Shown: piece after piece, positions 20,395 to 32,544 of the stretch
Numbering within the stretch: the first letter of the stretch is position 1
Layout: every line of letters begins with the position of its first letter
Assembly: GCA_022036555.1 (NCBI GenBank)
Contig: CM039120.1
Span: forward strand, 18,926,350 to 18,990,349
Direction: 5' to 3'
Length of the DNA: 64,000 nt
Source of the DNA: Microstegium vimineum
Lineage: Eukaryota; Streptophyta; Magnoliopsida; Poales; Poaceae
The notes under the pieces: model-generated
Told to the model about the DNA's origin: nothing
Databases searched by the model: none
The model's input: only the letters and a program-made list of their open reading frames with translations
Position numbers and translations under genes: made by a program

Positions 20395-22069
20395 CATGAG
20401 TCGGACCCCGAGCGGGGAGACAAAACCAGGTCGGCGCCGGGGCCGGTTTTCATCATCGACCCGTCGAAGTACATGACCCAGCACTCCTGGTTCTTCAGTG
20501 TCGGCGACAGCTGGATTTCGATCCACTCGGCGACGAAATCTGCTAGGACCTGGGATTTGATGGTCGTACGCGGCACATAGGTGATGAACTCTCCCATGAG
20601 CTCGAGACCCCACTTCGTCACCCGTCCTGTGGCCTCACGACTCTGTATTACCTCCCCGAGAGGGTAGGACGATACAACGGTGACATGGTGGCCGTCGAAG
20701 TAGTGGGCCAGCTTCCTTCGCGTGATAAGGACCGCGTATAGGAGCTTCTGAATCTGAGGGTATCTAGTTTTAGTCTCAGATAATACCTCACTGATGAAGT
20801 ACACTGGACGCTGGACTTTTAGAGCATGACCCTCCTCCTCCCTTGCGACGACGACGACGACGCTCACCACCTGGGTGGTAGCGGCAATGTACAGGAGGAG
20901 GGCCTCGCTCGGCGTTGGCGGAACGAGTATGGGTGTGCTTGTAAGGATCGCCTTGAGCCTGTCCATGGCCTTCTGCGCTTCGGGGGTCCAGGTGAAGTGC
21001 TCGGTCTTCTTGAGGAGTCAGTAAAGGGGGAGGCCTCGTTCACCGAGGCATGAGATGAAGCGGCTTAGGGACGCGAGGAACCCCATGATTCGCTGCACCC
21101 CCTTTACATTGCGAATCGCCCCCATGCTAGTGATGGCGGAAATTTTATCGGGGTTGACCTCGATACCTCGTTCGTAGACAATGAATCCGAGGAGCATGCC
21201 ACGCGGCACTCCGAACACACACTTCTCAGGGTTGAGTTTGACGTGCTTGAGTTTCAGGGCCTCGAACGCTATCTCGAGATCGGTGATCATGGTCTCCGCC
21301 CGCTTGGACTTTACTACAATGTCGTCCACGTACGCCTAGACGGTCCTCCCAATGAGATCCCCAAAAACTGAGCGCATGCACCGTTGGTACGTGGCTCCTG
21401 CGTTTCTGAGGCCGAATGGCATGGTGACGTAGCAAAAGGATCCAAATGGCGTGATGAAAGATGTCGCGAGCTGATCGGACTCCTTCATCTGGATTTGATG
21501 GTACTCGGAGTACGCATCGAAGAAAGATAGCGTTTCGCACCCCGAGGTGGAATCGACAATCTGATCAATGTGAGGGAGGGGTATGGGTCTTTGCCGCACG
21601 CCTTGTTCAGGCTGGTGTAATCAACACACATTCTCCATTTCCCGTTTTTCTTCTTGACTAATACTGGATTAGAAAGCCATTTGGGGTGGAATACCTCTTT
21701 GATGAACCCGGCCGCCAAAAGCTTGCGGAGCTCCTCGCCGATGGCCCGCCGCTTCTCCTCGTCGAAACGTCGCAGGCATTGTTTCACCGGGCGGGCGTCG
21801 GGTCGAATCCTTAAGGCGTGCTCGGCTATGTCCCTCGGTATGCCTGGGATGTCCGAGAGACTACACGCGAACATATCTCCGTTCGCGCGGAGGAAATCGA
21901 CGAGCGCCGACTCCTGTTCTGGGCCCAGGGAGGCGCTGATGCGCAGCATCCGGCCATCCGTACTAGACGGGTTCAGCGGGATCTCTTTTACCCCCTCGAC
22001 GGGGGTGAAGTTCCCCACGCCTTTAGAGTCGGCTCCTTCACTGCTCGTTGCTTCGGCCGTCGCTGCCAA
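20395..22069 (-). pseudogene. Reverse transcriptase and RNase H (gypsy D)
   Basis: Pieces in order on the minus strand: 22,069-21,600 (FIKEVFHPKWLSNPVLVKKK, CVDYTSLNKAC), a frameshift near 21,600, then 21,599-21,336 (PHIDQIVDSTSGCETLSFFD, QIQMKESD, MPFGLRNAGATYQR), a TAG in place of the residue before AYVDD (about 21,337), then YVDDIVVKSK and the thumb to about 21,018. RNase H follows (20,966-20,395) with TSTPILVPPTP, ALLLYIAATTQ and YFDGSMMKTGPG. The catalytic YVDD is intact. One frameshift and two stops make it a pseudogene. Confidence 0.9.
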
Positions 22070-22120
22070 TCATTGGAAACGTGCCGCAACCATGGCATTC
22101 TCGCAACTATCTACATCGCA

Positions 22121-22780
22121 CTAGTATGACTCCGCAAGCTCAGAGGTGACCGTGATGACTCCGTGGGGTCCCGACATCTTGAGCTTGAGGTAGATGTAGT
22201 TGGGGATGGCCATGAACTTCGCGTAGCATGGCCTACCCAACACTGCATGGTACGCATCGCGGTAGTGAGCGACCTCGAAAGTAAGGAGCTCGCTCCGGAA
22301 GTTTTTTGATTCCCCGAATGTCACGAGCAAGTCGATCTGCCCAAGGGGTATGGCCGGCTTCCCGGGGATGATTCCCTAGTAGGCAACCCCCTCCGGGCAG
22401 AGCTTCTTCCTAGGTATCTTTAGGACCTTGAAGGCATTGTAAAACATGAGGTTGAGGTCGCTACCTCCATCCATCAATACCTTGGTGAAGCATACACGCC
22501 CTATGATCGGGTCCATGATGAGCGGGTAGCAGCCCGGATGGGTAACACGGGTCGGGTGATTGGCTCGACCGAACGTGATGTCGGACTTCGAGCAGTCGAG
22601 GAAGACAGGAGACATCGGGGTGGCCGTAAAGACCTCGCAGAACTCCTCTTCCCGTCGACGCTTATGGTCGTCGGTCCCCGAGCTGCCCAAAATCATGAGG
22701 CATTCGTTCACGGGAGATTGGGGCCATTGCGATCCCGCCCCCTTGTTCAACGATTGCAAAATATCTGTCCATCTTGTCAC
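22121..22780 (-). pseudogene. Aspartic protease region (gypsy D)
   Basis: The frame contains HPTRVTHPGCYPLIMDPIIG, then VLMDGGSDLNLMFYNAF, the protease active-site block of Tat elements (DGGS in place of the usual DTG/DSG), near 22,450-22,500. A TAG at about 22,376 interrupts it before GIIPGKPAIPLGQ. The flap and C-terminal part LGRPCYAKFMAIPNYIYLKL reads at 22,330-22,121. It sits between gag and reverse transcriptase as expected. Confidence 0.82.
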
Positions 22781-23537
22781 ACTGTTGGAGCGTGTGCCTG
22801 ACCGACATGCCATGGTATGGGCATGGTTTGGTGAGCATGTCGTCGAACTTGCCCTTCTTCTTCCCGTCGCGGGGAGGAGGAGCCTCGCAATCCGTCGATG
22901 CGACCGCGTTGTTGCCGCAGCACTGCGACCTGTACTTTGCCTTGCTGAGGCGGAGGGTTGTTCCGATTGCCTCTCTGGACGGTGCGCAGCTCGTGACAAC
23001 GCCAGGGGGGTATCCGAAGACTGACCGACGTTGTTCTTCCTCGAGTCGCCGCCCCACGCCATAGGGCTCCTCGAGGTATGGACGCTGGGGGTCTGAGGAC
23101 CGCGGGACGCCCCGCAGCATAGGCGGCGGAGCTCCCGTCTTGTGGGCGGGTATGTTGGGTCAGGAAGAGAGCAGGTGCCCTCCCGCGAACTAGGCCGCCA
23201 CGTTGGCGAACACATAGTAGAGGCTCTGCAGGGACTCCTGGGTCGGTTGGGGGCCCATCAGAGCGTCGAGCTGGCGCTCGAACTGAGGATAGTCGGCCCG
23301 CTGGACGGTTGTCCCGCGAGCGACTTGTTCCCCGAGGGGAGATAGGTTGAGGTGGAGCATGGACGCGGAGATGGCGTCCACGGCTACCTCGGAGGATGCC
23401 ATAGGGCGACGGAGAGCCAATTCGCCCCCTTGCCCGTGGCACTGGAAATCCAGGCTACCAAAACGAACAATGGAGCCTGGGGTGAAATCAGCGTGGCGGT
23501 TAGCTATCTGAAACTCGAAAATACGGGTGACACGCAA
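22781..23537 (-). pseudogene. gag remnant (gypsy D), core deleted
   Basis: The N-terminal frame 23,537-23,190 (about 115 residues) holds ADYPQFERQLDALMGPQPTQ and ends with a TAG after YYVFANVAA. The C-terminal part in another frame holds a Cys/His box CPYHGMSVRHTLQQC near 22,780-22,830, preceded by a basic KKKGKFDDML. The large central assembly domain of gypsy gag, normally about 200-300 residues, is absent, so an internal deletion near 23,130-23,190 is likely. Confidence 0.75.
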
Positions 23538-23540
23538 AGT

Positions 23541-23560
23541 CCCCTACCTGGCGCACCAAC
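23541..23560 (-). other. Primer-binding site of gypsy D
   Basis: Directly inside the LTR end (ACACCGACA on the minus strand) the element reads GTTGGTGCGCCAGGTAGGGG. The TGG start adjoining the LTR and GC-rich character fit a tRNA primer site of the type seen in grass Tat elements. I do not assign the tRNA. Confidence 0.7.
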
Positions 23561-25680
23561 TGTCGGTGTCTAAAATAGAAGGGTCTAAATGGCCAACGAG
23601 TAAATTTCTAAGTGTGTCGGAGATCGGATGGTTACGCCCGGAGAACACAAGGTTTATACTGGTTCGGGCACGAACGCCCTATGTCCAGTTTGCTGCCGAG
23701 TCGCGTTACTGAGCGCGGAGAGCTCATAGAGGGGAGCTACAAGCTTTGATGAGAGAGGGAAGCGGATTCCCAGGTCTCGTGCGTATGAGGTTCGAGGTTC
23801 GTTGTGAGAGCTCGCGTGGATGCGAGTAGGAGTATGTGTGAATGAGTTTTGAGAGTCGAGACACGTGGTTGGAGATCCATTCTCCCCCTTTATATGTAGG
23901 GAGAGATGGAGGAGTACAGTACAGAGAGGGAGAGTGAACGTGGGCCCGGTATAGGCTGTTGACTTGGGGGACGCTCCTGGCTTCTGTTCTCCTTTCTTCC
24001 TGGGGAAGACTTCGCCTGTTGGCACGTCGTGGGTCCTGTTCGTCCTTGATGCAACTGTAGCCACGTGCTTCGTACTTGATGGCGCTCCTGTTGCCATATT
24101 TGGGCATGGGCAGAGGTTGGCAGAACAGGGCGCGGTACCCCTACGTTCCGTCATACAGGGACGAATACGCCTTAATCCATGTTCAACTATCCATCAGAGG
24201 GATGGTGGATGTCAATCGGTAGTACAAGAGCTTGTACCGCAAGGATTCTACAGGGGTGGGCATGGCATTCCATGCCTGTAACCCCCATCCCCAAGGATGA
24301 GTCTGTACTGTGGACCTTTTGACTACAGGCTAAAGTGCACCATGGATCGGGGAAGCCTTCGAGGGCGGGTGGCGTCACGGATGACGTTACCCCGGCTCGG
24401 ACGAGGCAGAAGAACCCCCGAGGGCGGGCGGCGTCACGGATGACATCATCCAGGCTCGGACGGGGTGGAAGATCCTCTGAGGGAGTGTCATTGCCTTAGC
24501 CACACACCCTTATATAGTATCCTCAAAGAAACTAGCCGTTTTCACTTTTGGAGCTGCTGAAAGCGTGACCACCGGACTACTTTCGAGACTACCGAACCAT
24601 TGCAACTGGTCCGACGCTATGGTTCGGAGCCTAGTCCGACGCCTGGTCCGACGCCTCTGCGAGTGCCACGTGTCCACTGTCTTCTAAATTTGACCGTTGG
24701 AGATTCAAAACATCTGACCTCCGGACCACTTGCAATAGTCCGGAGACATGGTCCGACGCTTGGTCTGGAGCTTCTCCCTCAGCTTGACTTTGGAGTACAG
24801 TAAGCACCCATGGTCCGGACTTTGGTCCGAAGCTCACCACCGGACCATATCCTCTTGTCTGGAGCTTGCCTTGATTTCCTGCTGAGCCACCGGACTTCTG
24901 AAAAATGGTCTTCTGATAGTCCGACGCACCACCGGACCACTAGTCCGAAGCCTTTCTATCTGAGCCCTACCTAAGTTTGAACCACCGAACCACTTACAAT
25001 AGTCCGGTGCTCACATACAAACTGGTCCGGAGCTCCTGTCTTGATCATAATCTTCTTCTCTTTTCTTCCCTTGATCTCATGTGCCACCACCAAGTGTTTA
25101 ACTGACTTGTGCATGTGTGTTGGCATATTTTATCAAGTTTACAAGGGATTGTTTATTAGGTTTTAGATGCAATGCAAAATGATCAACCTAATGGCACTTG
25201 ATAGGTGTAACCACTAACTATTTTCCCCTCTTCATAGTACGGTTACCTATCCTAAATGTGATCACACCCACTAGGTGTCTTGATCACCAAAATGGAAATC
25301 CCTAGTTATACCTTTGCCTTGAATAGCTTAGGGTCTACTCCTTCCATCTTCTCCAAGTGTGGAACTTCATGATAGCTTTCTCCCTTAGCTTCCTATGCTC
25401 CACCACTTGTCAATCTCATTTCATCAAAGTGTACTAAACCGACTCAACCACTTAGAGCTAGGTTAGTACTTAGGTTTCATCAATTACTTAAAACAATAGA
25501 GATCTTTCAATGAGGCGGAAGAACCTCCGAGGGAGTGCTGCCCTTTTGGTTTGGTTAAGGCGGCAAGTCCCCGGGAGTGATGACGTCACCCTGGCTCGGG
25601 CGAGGCGGAGGAGCTCCCAGGGATGATTTTGTTTTTGCGGAGTGCGGTAAATTGGGTACCCTATTTCTAGGTATCCAACA
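23561..25680 (-). repeat. 5' LTR of gypsy D with a nested copia LTR fragment
   Basis: In plus coordinates it begins TGTCGGTGTCTAAAATA and ends GGTATCCAACA, so on the minus strand it runs TGTTGG...CGACA. The intact family member at 58,059-59,249 is 1,191 bp; the extra ~930 bp here is the fragment at 24,503-25,509. It contains 2-3 tandem units of a ~60-bp GAGGGCGGG.GGCGTCACGGATGACGT type in the 24,350-24,480 and 25,510-25,620 parts, with TGACGTCA-like cores. The other LTR lies outside the window. Confidence 0.88.
24503..25509 (-). repeat. Copia LTR fragment nested in gypsy D LTR
   Basis: On the minus strand it starts TGAAAGATCTCTATTG, like the LTRs of elements E and F, and runs to an AACGGCTAGTTT block and a TATATAAGGG promoter at about 24,510. 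It stops there without a proper 3' LTR end, and I see no target duplication. So it is a truncated insertion or the result of a deletion. The middle (24,560-25,030) holds a dense series of CCGGACCA / GTCCGACG / GTCCGGAG motifs. Confidence 0.65.
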
Positions 25681-26350
25681 CAAGAGAAACCTGTTTATTT
25701 CAAGAATTTTTCTCTATCAAGTCAAGCGATTATTGGTGATATTTCATATAAGATATAAGACATATGTTGGATTTATCATGGCCCAGGACCATTTATATAT
25801 TCAATAAATCAATAGCTCTATGGTGTGTAATTGTGTGCATTACTATTTGTACCGGATTGGAAGTTCCAAGGGATGTCGACTCAACTAAAATGGTGGGAAT
25901 TAATCCGTCTCATTTGAGAAGTTGAGAAATGGACAAAGGGGAACAAACCGCGCGTGCGCCGCCGCCGCCGCCAGCCGGGCTGGGCATGTGCCGTGGCGAG
26001 GCACGCGGCGTGCATGACATGGCGTGTTAATTTTTAATAGCCACTAATTATGGGAGTTTTATTCTTCCATTAATTATGAGAGTTTCTCCTCATTACGTAC
26101 ATGATTGTTGGTTTCCGGAAACTCTCTATATTTCTACTCCTGCGCGCCCGCACTCCTTCCTTTTCCCTGCGCACATACCCTTCATCTCCCTGCGGAAGAT
26201 ATACTCCTGTGTGGCTTCTAGTGTGGGCACATCTTAACACAACACTTCCATAACATAGTTCCACTGCAGGTTAGTTTTCCCCATTTCATAACTTTGTGCG
26301 CACGGAGGAGCGAGAGGGCAGGTTCCTCCGGAGCCCTTGTCGTTCGAGAC
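25681..26350. other. Unassigned spacer between gypsy D and copia E
   Basis: Mostly AT-rich with a short GC-rich (CCG)n patch at 25,950-25,990. No reading frame, inverted repeat or LTR end was recognised. The first bases (CAAGA) would be the right-hand target duplication of gypsy D, whose partner is outside the window; the last five (GAGAC) precede the LTR of E. Confidence 0.4.
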
Positions 26351-29300
26351 TGAAAGCATCTAGGCCCCTAGTGTTTCGGTGATTAACGACAATGCAAGAT
26401 TACTATGACTAATGTGTGTTTTGCAGAGGCAATAAGAAAGTTAGGTCATGGTAATGGAGAATTGATTGGGCTATTGAAAGGATCAATATGCCCAAGAGAG
26501 GGGTGAATTGGGCTTATTTCAAATTTATAAATTAAGCAAATATGAAATCCTAAACAATGCCAATTCCCCGTGCCTACCGAATGTGTGCCTTAGACTATGA
26601 AAGCGGTAGCAAACCAAGGAATGGAAGAACACCCTGCACAATTCTAGTATGCAAGTAAAGACAAGTACGGAATGTAAAGGAGCTAGGGATAGAAAAGCTT
26701 GACATGACGACATTTTGCTGAGGTATCGAGGAGTCGACACTCCCCCCTAGTCCACGTTGGAGCACCATGCAAGGTATTGCTCCCCCTCAACCCGCGCAAG
26801 GGTTGAGTGCTCTCTACGGGCTGGTTCTTCGCCACTCCGGCTCGGTGAACCGCCCACTACCGCCCACAAGTCGATGGAGAAGGGCCGTCGACAATCCTTC
26901 CGGCAATCACCTTCCTCCGAGCACCGCCGGACCGTCTAGGTGATGTCGATCACTAAGTAACAAGCTTCGAACTCTCACTTGACTCACTCAAGCCTCATGA
27001 TATGGATGGATGCACACTTGAACTCTTGGATGAACTAGTGAGTGGATTTAATGGATGGATTCACAAATCTCTCTCACTAGGGCTCTTGCTCTCTTCCCAA
27101 AACTCTCAAGGTGTTTCTCAGCTATCCAAATGAGCAAAGGCAGGTTGGGAAGGCAAGCAATGGGGTATAAATACCCCCTCTCAACACTATTCCACGGGCA
27201 ACACAAATCCTATGATTTAAGTTCGCATGGGACGCTCCGACACCTAAGCATCGGACGCTCCGATGCGTGCCCCAACGGTTAGTTCTATTTCAAACTGCGT
27301 CCAACTTACGCTCCGAGACATGTGTGATGGAAGCTGCACCGAGCGTCTGATGCAAACTGCTCGCTCTCGGGTTTCTGGAAAATCATTTAATTAAATCCAA
27401 CGAACGCTGCCCAACGTCCGATGGCATGCCGACGGACGCGTCCGTCGCAAATTTAGCCTCTCTGGAACCTTACTGTACTGCCGATGGATGCTGCTAGGGT
27501 TTCACCCCAGCGTCGGTCGTAGCGTCGGATGCGACGGACAACGTCCGATGTCTCAGCCTCTAACGTTCGTCGCCCAAAGAAGGGCTCTCTCAACTCCAAA
27601 CTTCATCGCAATGAATATGGAAGTTGCTCTAGGCTATCTTAAGGTCATCTAGGGCTTGCTTCGAGCTAGGTTTGCCAAGTGTGCACCACACCTAAGTCAT
27701 GAAGCTCTCCTAAGTCAAGCTACTTATTCTAACCCCTCTTGATAGTACGGTCAAAGATCAAATAAAGCCCTATCTATACTAAGTGCCCTTCATCTCCTTA
27801 TGGCACTTAGACCTATCCAATCTAGGGTCTTCATCATCTCTCTTTGAAATATGAAACGATATCCATCTTGGGGGCAATAGATAACCATTTGATGCCTATT
27901 CACATTAGTCACTATGACTAAGCTACTCATAGCCTCTGCAAAACACACATTAGCCATAATAACACTCTAATGTCGTTAATCACTGAAACCACTAGTAGGG
28001 CCATGATTCTTCAGCTATCAATGGTATTTGTGCCCCTTAATGGAATCGTTTCGGTTTTCAAAGGTTTGGCGGAGAAGGTTGAAGCATAAACTAGGTCTAA
28101 GTGTCATTTGACGTTGAGAGACATATAGAGTAGTTTAGCACCTTTATTTCACCTTTGGCTGTACTATTAAGGGGGTTACTATCTAGTAGTTTGACCTAGG
28201 AGAGTCTATGTGTTTAGGTGTGGTGCACACTTGTTAAAACTAGCACTAGACAACTTTAGAATAACCCTTAGATTATGGTGAGCAACTTCTATTTTTGAAG
28301 TTTGCAAATCCAAGCAAGTCCTTAACCTCAAACAAGCTCTGGACGGTAAGTGTCCTAGGGTCCGGACCATTGGCTATGCGTCCGAACGCCTAGGGTTTGC
28401 TTAGGTTGAGTCAAAGGCTTTGTTGCTATGAATAGTTGGGCACTAGACAATTGCTTGTGTTCCAAAAGTGGAGTTTGAGTCCAGACGTTGTCCAGAGCAT
28501 AAGGCGCGGACTATATGCTTACGTCCGGATCCTATGCACAGAGTTACAGAGAGCTAAATTGGCTCCGGACGCTATCCGGAGCATGGTGTCCGGACCATTG
28601 CCCAGCGTCCGGAGGCTACACACGGAGTTCCAAAGAGTGAAATTGTGTCCAGACGCTGTCCGGAGTCAAGGGTCCGGACCTTTGGTAGCGTCCGGACACC
28701 TTCAGCACAGCGAACGTCACAGTGAATCTGTGAGGTCTGGAGGCATGTGAATTGGTCTGGACCCCACCCTCCGGACGCGTCCGGAGGTACGCAGAGAAGT
28801 GCATTTCGTGTGTAACGGCTAGGGAACTTTTGGGGGAGTATTTATACTCCTCCCTCAGCTCCATGGCCTTACTCTTACCCACTTCATTTGCTGAGAAAAC
28901 CTTGTGAGGGTGTAAGGAGTGCAAGAGCCCTAGTGAGAGAAAGAATTGAGATTCCAAGTGTTCATCCTCACTAGTTGCTTAGAGATAGCAAGTGTGCATC
29001 CATTGATTCACTAGACTAGCCTTGGTCAAGTGAGAGTTAGTGTTTGTTACTCTTGGTGATCGACATCACCTAGACAACTTTGTATTGTGAAGCTTGGTGA
29101 TCATCCGAAGAAGATCATTGTGGATGACCCCAAGTTCGATTGTGATCGGTTGTGGGTGATTCACCAAGCTCGAGTGGCGAAGAATCAGCCCGTAGAGAGC
29201 ACTTAGTCCTTGTGCGGACTAAGGGGGAGCGATACCCTTGAGCGGGTGCTCCAATGAGGACTAGGGGGAGTGTCGACTCCTCGATACCTCGGCAAAACGT

Positions 29301-29573
29301 CGTTGTGTCAATCTTTCTCACACCCTTCTCCTTCTCTTTACTTGAAATTACTTTCAAGCATTACTTTCATTATCATTACATGCTTTACTTCATGATTGAC
29401 TAGAATTGCATAGGGTGTCTTGCCTTATTTGATCATCTAGTTACTTGTTTAGCTAGAATCACACACACATGGCACTAGGGGGTTAATTAGCTTTTCTAGG
29501 TTTTAATTTTTGCTTAGAAATTTAAATAAGTTCAAGTCACCCCCCCCCCCTCTTGGGCATCTTGATCCTTTCA
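26351..29573 (+). repeat. 5' LTR of copia E, split by a solo LTR
   Basis: It starts TGAAAGCATCTAGG and ends CTTGATCCTTTCA, directly followed by a TGGTATCAGTGT primer-binding site (29,576-29,587) that matches the initiator-tRNA-Met type. Without the nested 1,539-bp solo LTR it is about 1,680 bp. It shares GTGATTAACGACA and CTAATGTGTGTTTTGC blocks with the LTR of F, so it belongs to a sister family. A TATTTATAC promoter-like site lies near 28,840 after TAACGGCTAGGG. The upstream 28,340-28,790 part is packed with GTCCGGA / CCGGACG motifs. Confidence 0.87.
26475..28013 (-). repeat. Solo LTR of the copia F family inside the LTR of copia E
   Basis: In minus orientation, TGAAGAATCATGGCCC...GATCCTTTCA, 1,539 bp, flanked by the 5-bp duplication GCTAT (26,470-26,474 and 28,014-28,018). 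It matches the LTR of F at 40,319 in sequence order (GTGATTAACGACAT, TTATTATGGCTAATGTGTG). No internal sequence remains. Confidence 0.9.
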
Positions 29574-29625
29574 ATTGGTATCAGTGTCAAGTATTCTTGA
29601 TTTAAGCTTAACCGCTTCGAGGAAG

Positions 29626-30134
29626 ATGTCCCATGGGGATGGACCACCTCCCTTCTTTGAAGGAGACAAATTTCCATATTGGAAACTGTGTATGGAGGCT
29701 TACCTAGAAGCCTTAGATGTTGGTGTTCTCAAAGCTACCACCGATGGATTTTCTCACTTTGATGGAGACCCTATTAGTGACGAGGTACACTATGAGAAGT
29801 GGAATGCCAAAGCCAAAACACACTTTTTAGAGTCATTGGCAAGGATGTGTTCAATCATGTGTGCACATCCAAGACCTCTCATGAGTTGTGGACCAACATT
29901 TGTGCCCTTCATGAAGGCACAAAGAGTGAGAGTGAAGAACGCTATCATTTGGTCATGAACAAGATGAATGCTTTTACTAGGCTTGCAAATGAAAATGCAA
30001 ATGAAATGTATTCACGCTTGAACATTCTTGTAGAAGAATTGAATGGACTTGGGCTAACTCAAATGAAAGCTGCCAACGTGGTGACGAAGATTCTTTGTGT
30101 GCTCCCAATTGACAAGTATGGTCATATTGTGACG
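29626..30134 (+). pseudogene. gag start of copia E, frameshifted and truncated
   Basis: The frame starts MSHGDGPPPFFEGDKFPYWK, the standard gag start of this copia lineage. A small indel near 29,820-29,835 (ACAC / T-run) shifts the frame; it continues as RVIGKDVFNHVCTSKTSHEL, then ENANEMYSRLNILVEELNGL and ILCVLPIDKYGHIVTV. It parallels the gag of F residue by residue up to HIVTV and then breaks at about 30,134. Nothing of the rest of gag-pol follows. Confidence 0.85.
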
Positions 30135-30940
30135 GTGTTCAATCCATTGCTTGGTAGCTAAATCTAATCCAACTTCTGCAACCCGCTGGCCACCACCTTG
30201 GCTCTTCTCAGTAAACTAAGATTGGATTTTGCCACAACACAAGAGAATGTGGTGGCTGGATAGATTTATCAACAAAGACAGCTTACGCACACTATGCTTC
30301 ATCAATCTCAGCAGAGCCCTCTGAATGTGGGGGGGAATGAAAACAGAGCCAGCCAAAAGTACCAGGACAGACAGAGTGAAGACACTCGCATGGAAGAACA
30401 ACTACACTAGAGGATTCAACACACAGGACATGAGGAACAATGACGTAGTGGACACACTCAGGGTCACTATGATCAGCATCAAACACAACAAAGTGAACAT
30501 ATGGACACTCAATTATAGCAACCTGATCAGTAGGCCAATGACCTGCATCAGCACACAACACTATAACAATCTCAGCGGCCACATCAGCACCATACAGACA
30601 TCAGATTCAGAACACTAAAAGATACTCTACTGCAGTGCAAATGCCACCAAGTCGACAAAGTGACCAGATAGTAACAGAACAACTCCCAGAAAACCTGCTT
30701 CCGATGAACAAAGGAAAAGACGACAAAGCATTTTTTTTGGCCAATACATGTTGGGCATGTACTATCCTGGCCATCCACTCAACCTCGAGATACGTGCACC
30801 GGACAATGATAGCTCCTTTTCTCTCTCTTCTTCTCTGCCTTCTTTCCTCATTCTCAGAAAAATATGATAGAGGGAGAGAGAGTTGTCATAGATCTCGAGA
30901 CACCTTTTAACTGTTACGATAGTACGTGAGGGGCAAGTAG
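30135..30940. other. Unassigned stretch with a decayed Gln-rich frame
   Basis: Just after the break in E the plus strand can be read as SNFCNPLATTLALLSKLRLD, then a Q/S/N-rich part with several stops (about 30,260-30,560). It could be the upstream part of the LINE remnant at 31,190 or of another element; I cannot decide. The remainder has no feature I can support. Confidence 0.35.
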
Positions 30941-30949
30941 ATGCCACAA

Positions 30950-31640
30950 GACATTTTCGAAAAGCCGAGGCTCAGGGTGGCGCTCATGAAGGCTTGCGCT
31001 CTCAACATACTCCTGCTGCTACATGGGCTCATCAAGGTGATGCTGGAAAGGCTCAGGCGCTATCCTCGAAGGCGCCACATGGGCCATGAGTCTTCTAGCA
31101 TGGAATTGTTGAGGCTCGGGTGGGAGCCTTCGCAGTTCTAAGATGAATCATCTCTTTCGACTTATCAAATGCCCTAAAGCATAGGTATGGTTCACCTCTA
31201 AAACCAGAAACTCTACTATTAAAAGAACCCTTATGAATCGTTTTTAATTCTTTAGATGTGTTTGTAGTTGCAGCTCATGGTCAATCTGGAGGCCTTTGGT
31301 TAATATGGAATGATGAACTAAACCTTACTGTTGTAGATTCTAGCCACAACTATATCTCACCTATGTGCATAAATAAGGAAAGCATGAAGAAGTTCGGACT
31401 AATCTAAACCTATGGTGCCCCCTCACCGTTCCACTTATGAAATCTGGAGTCAAATCCAAAATTTTGTTGTTCTTAATTGTGACTTGCCAATATTCTTAAT
31501 TGGGGACATCAACAATATTATGCATGTTAATGAAAAGCTAGGTCCAAGGCATGTTGATGGTAGACGTATTTCCTAATTTATGTTGGCCTTTGTTGTGGTA
31601 TCTACAAATGACTATGAGTCGTTCCTTGGAGGTAATAGAT
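30950..31640 (+). pseudogene. L1-type LINE endonuclease remnant
   Basis: The frame from 31,267 reads VAAHGQSGGLWLIWNDELNL, typical for the start of a plant L1 apurinic-type endonuclease. It is followed after stops and a frame change by LPIFLIGDINNIMHVNEKLG (about 31,480-31,540), where GDINN corresponds to the GDFN motif. The part at 30,960-31,090 (EAQGGAHEGLRSQHTP) is probably the ORF1/ORF2 junction of the same remnant, with less support. No reverse transcriptase or poly(A) tail was seen. Confidence 0.7.
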
Positions 31641-31949
31641 GAAATGTATATTTAATTAATTTTTATTTTATAAAATAGGATAAATGAGGAAAGTTTTAAA
31701 TATAAAAATATATTTTCTAGATTTGATTGATGCATGCGTGATCTCTGACTCATATGATTAATTATTTTTTATTCTATAACTTTATACTTGATATATTTTT
31801 ATTACTATATAATTTTGTATGTGACTTTATACATATGATTTTACATGTGGTAGGATTTACATGTATACATAATTAACGTGTGTACGTGGTCATGCATGTT
31901 AGTATACATGGTCAGCGTGTGTCATGCATGTTAGTACGTATCATGCCTT

Positions 31950-32365
31950 CATTACTGGAAACTGGATCTTCAGGCCCTCGGGAAATTTTGAGATGGCGAA
32001 GACGGTCTTTGCTGAGGGCCAAATGTCGGGCACACGACAAAGCCTTTGCCGAGGGTCTGAGGGTCTGGACGGCCCTCGGCAAAGAAAAACAGCTGTCACG
32101 ACACCGGTACAGTGGGTGGGGTCTTTGCCGCAGGCTTCACCGCGGGCCCTCGGCTAATAAATTCTACCAGATTTTTCTAAAAAAACCTTTGCCGAGGGCC
32201 TCCCCTGGGACCTTAGCAAAGATTTTTTTATTTTTTTTTAAAAAACATCTTTACCAAGGGCCTCCCAGCAATGACCATCGGCAAAGAAATTCTACCGATT
32301 TTTTTCAAAAAAATCTTTGCTGAGGGCCATGGCCCTCGGCAAAGAGACTGAAAATGTTTTTTTTA
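31950..32365 (+). mobile_element. CACTA (En/Spm) transposon end, remnant
   Basis: The piece starts CATTACTGGAAAC, one base off a CACTACTGGAAA terminus. It holds about eleven direct and inverted copies of a TTTGCCGAGGGCC unit (for example 32,042, 32,079, 32,190, 32,311, 32,330), the usual subterminal repeats of grass CACTA elements. No transposase and no opposite end are present in the window. Confidence 0.75.
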
Positions 32366-32379
32366 TTCCATCGACACAG

Positions 32380-32382
<3 letters not shown>

Positions 32383-32418
<36 letters not shown>
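32383..32418. repeat. (AT)18 microsatellite
   Basis: A perfect run of alternating A and T, 36 bp. Confidence 0.97.
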
Positions 32419-32420
<2 letters not shown>

Positions 32421-32544
32421 AACTACTGCACTGTAGCTAGCTACAGAATAATTTATTTTGTAGCCGGACACAACCCCACGTCCGACCCAGCCAAGGATGC
32501 GGACATAAACGGCCCTCCCACCAGTGTTTTTGTTTCCGAACCGG

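Larger units (their letters stand above)
16868..25680 (-). mobile_element. Ty3/gypsy element D (Tat clade), 5' LTR to integrase
   Basis: Read on the minus strand: LTR (25,680-23,561), primer site, gag, protease, reverse transcriptase, RNase H, second (archaeal-type) RNase H, integrase zinc domain and core, then the split by copia A and continuation at 187-1. The double RNase H order is diagnostic of the Tat clade. Nested inside are a solo LTR in the second RNase H (17,963-20,389) and a copia LTR fragment in its own LTR (about 24,503-25,509). The gag is too short (core assembly domain absent) and several TAG/TGA stops are present, so it is dead. Its LTR family is the same as the solo LTR at 58,059-59,249. 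Confidence 0.92.

Noticed and set aside
32042..32340. TTTGCCGAGGG repeats considered as a CRISPR-like or satellite array
   Set aside because: Spacing is irregular and orientation mixed; they are subterminal repeats of a CACTA element in a plant genome.
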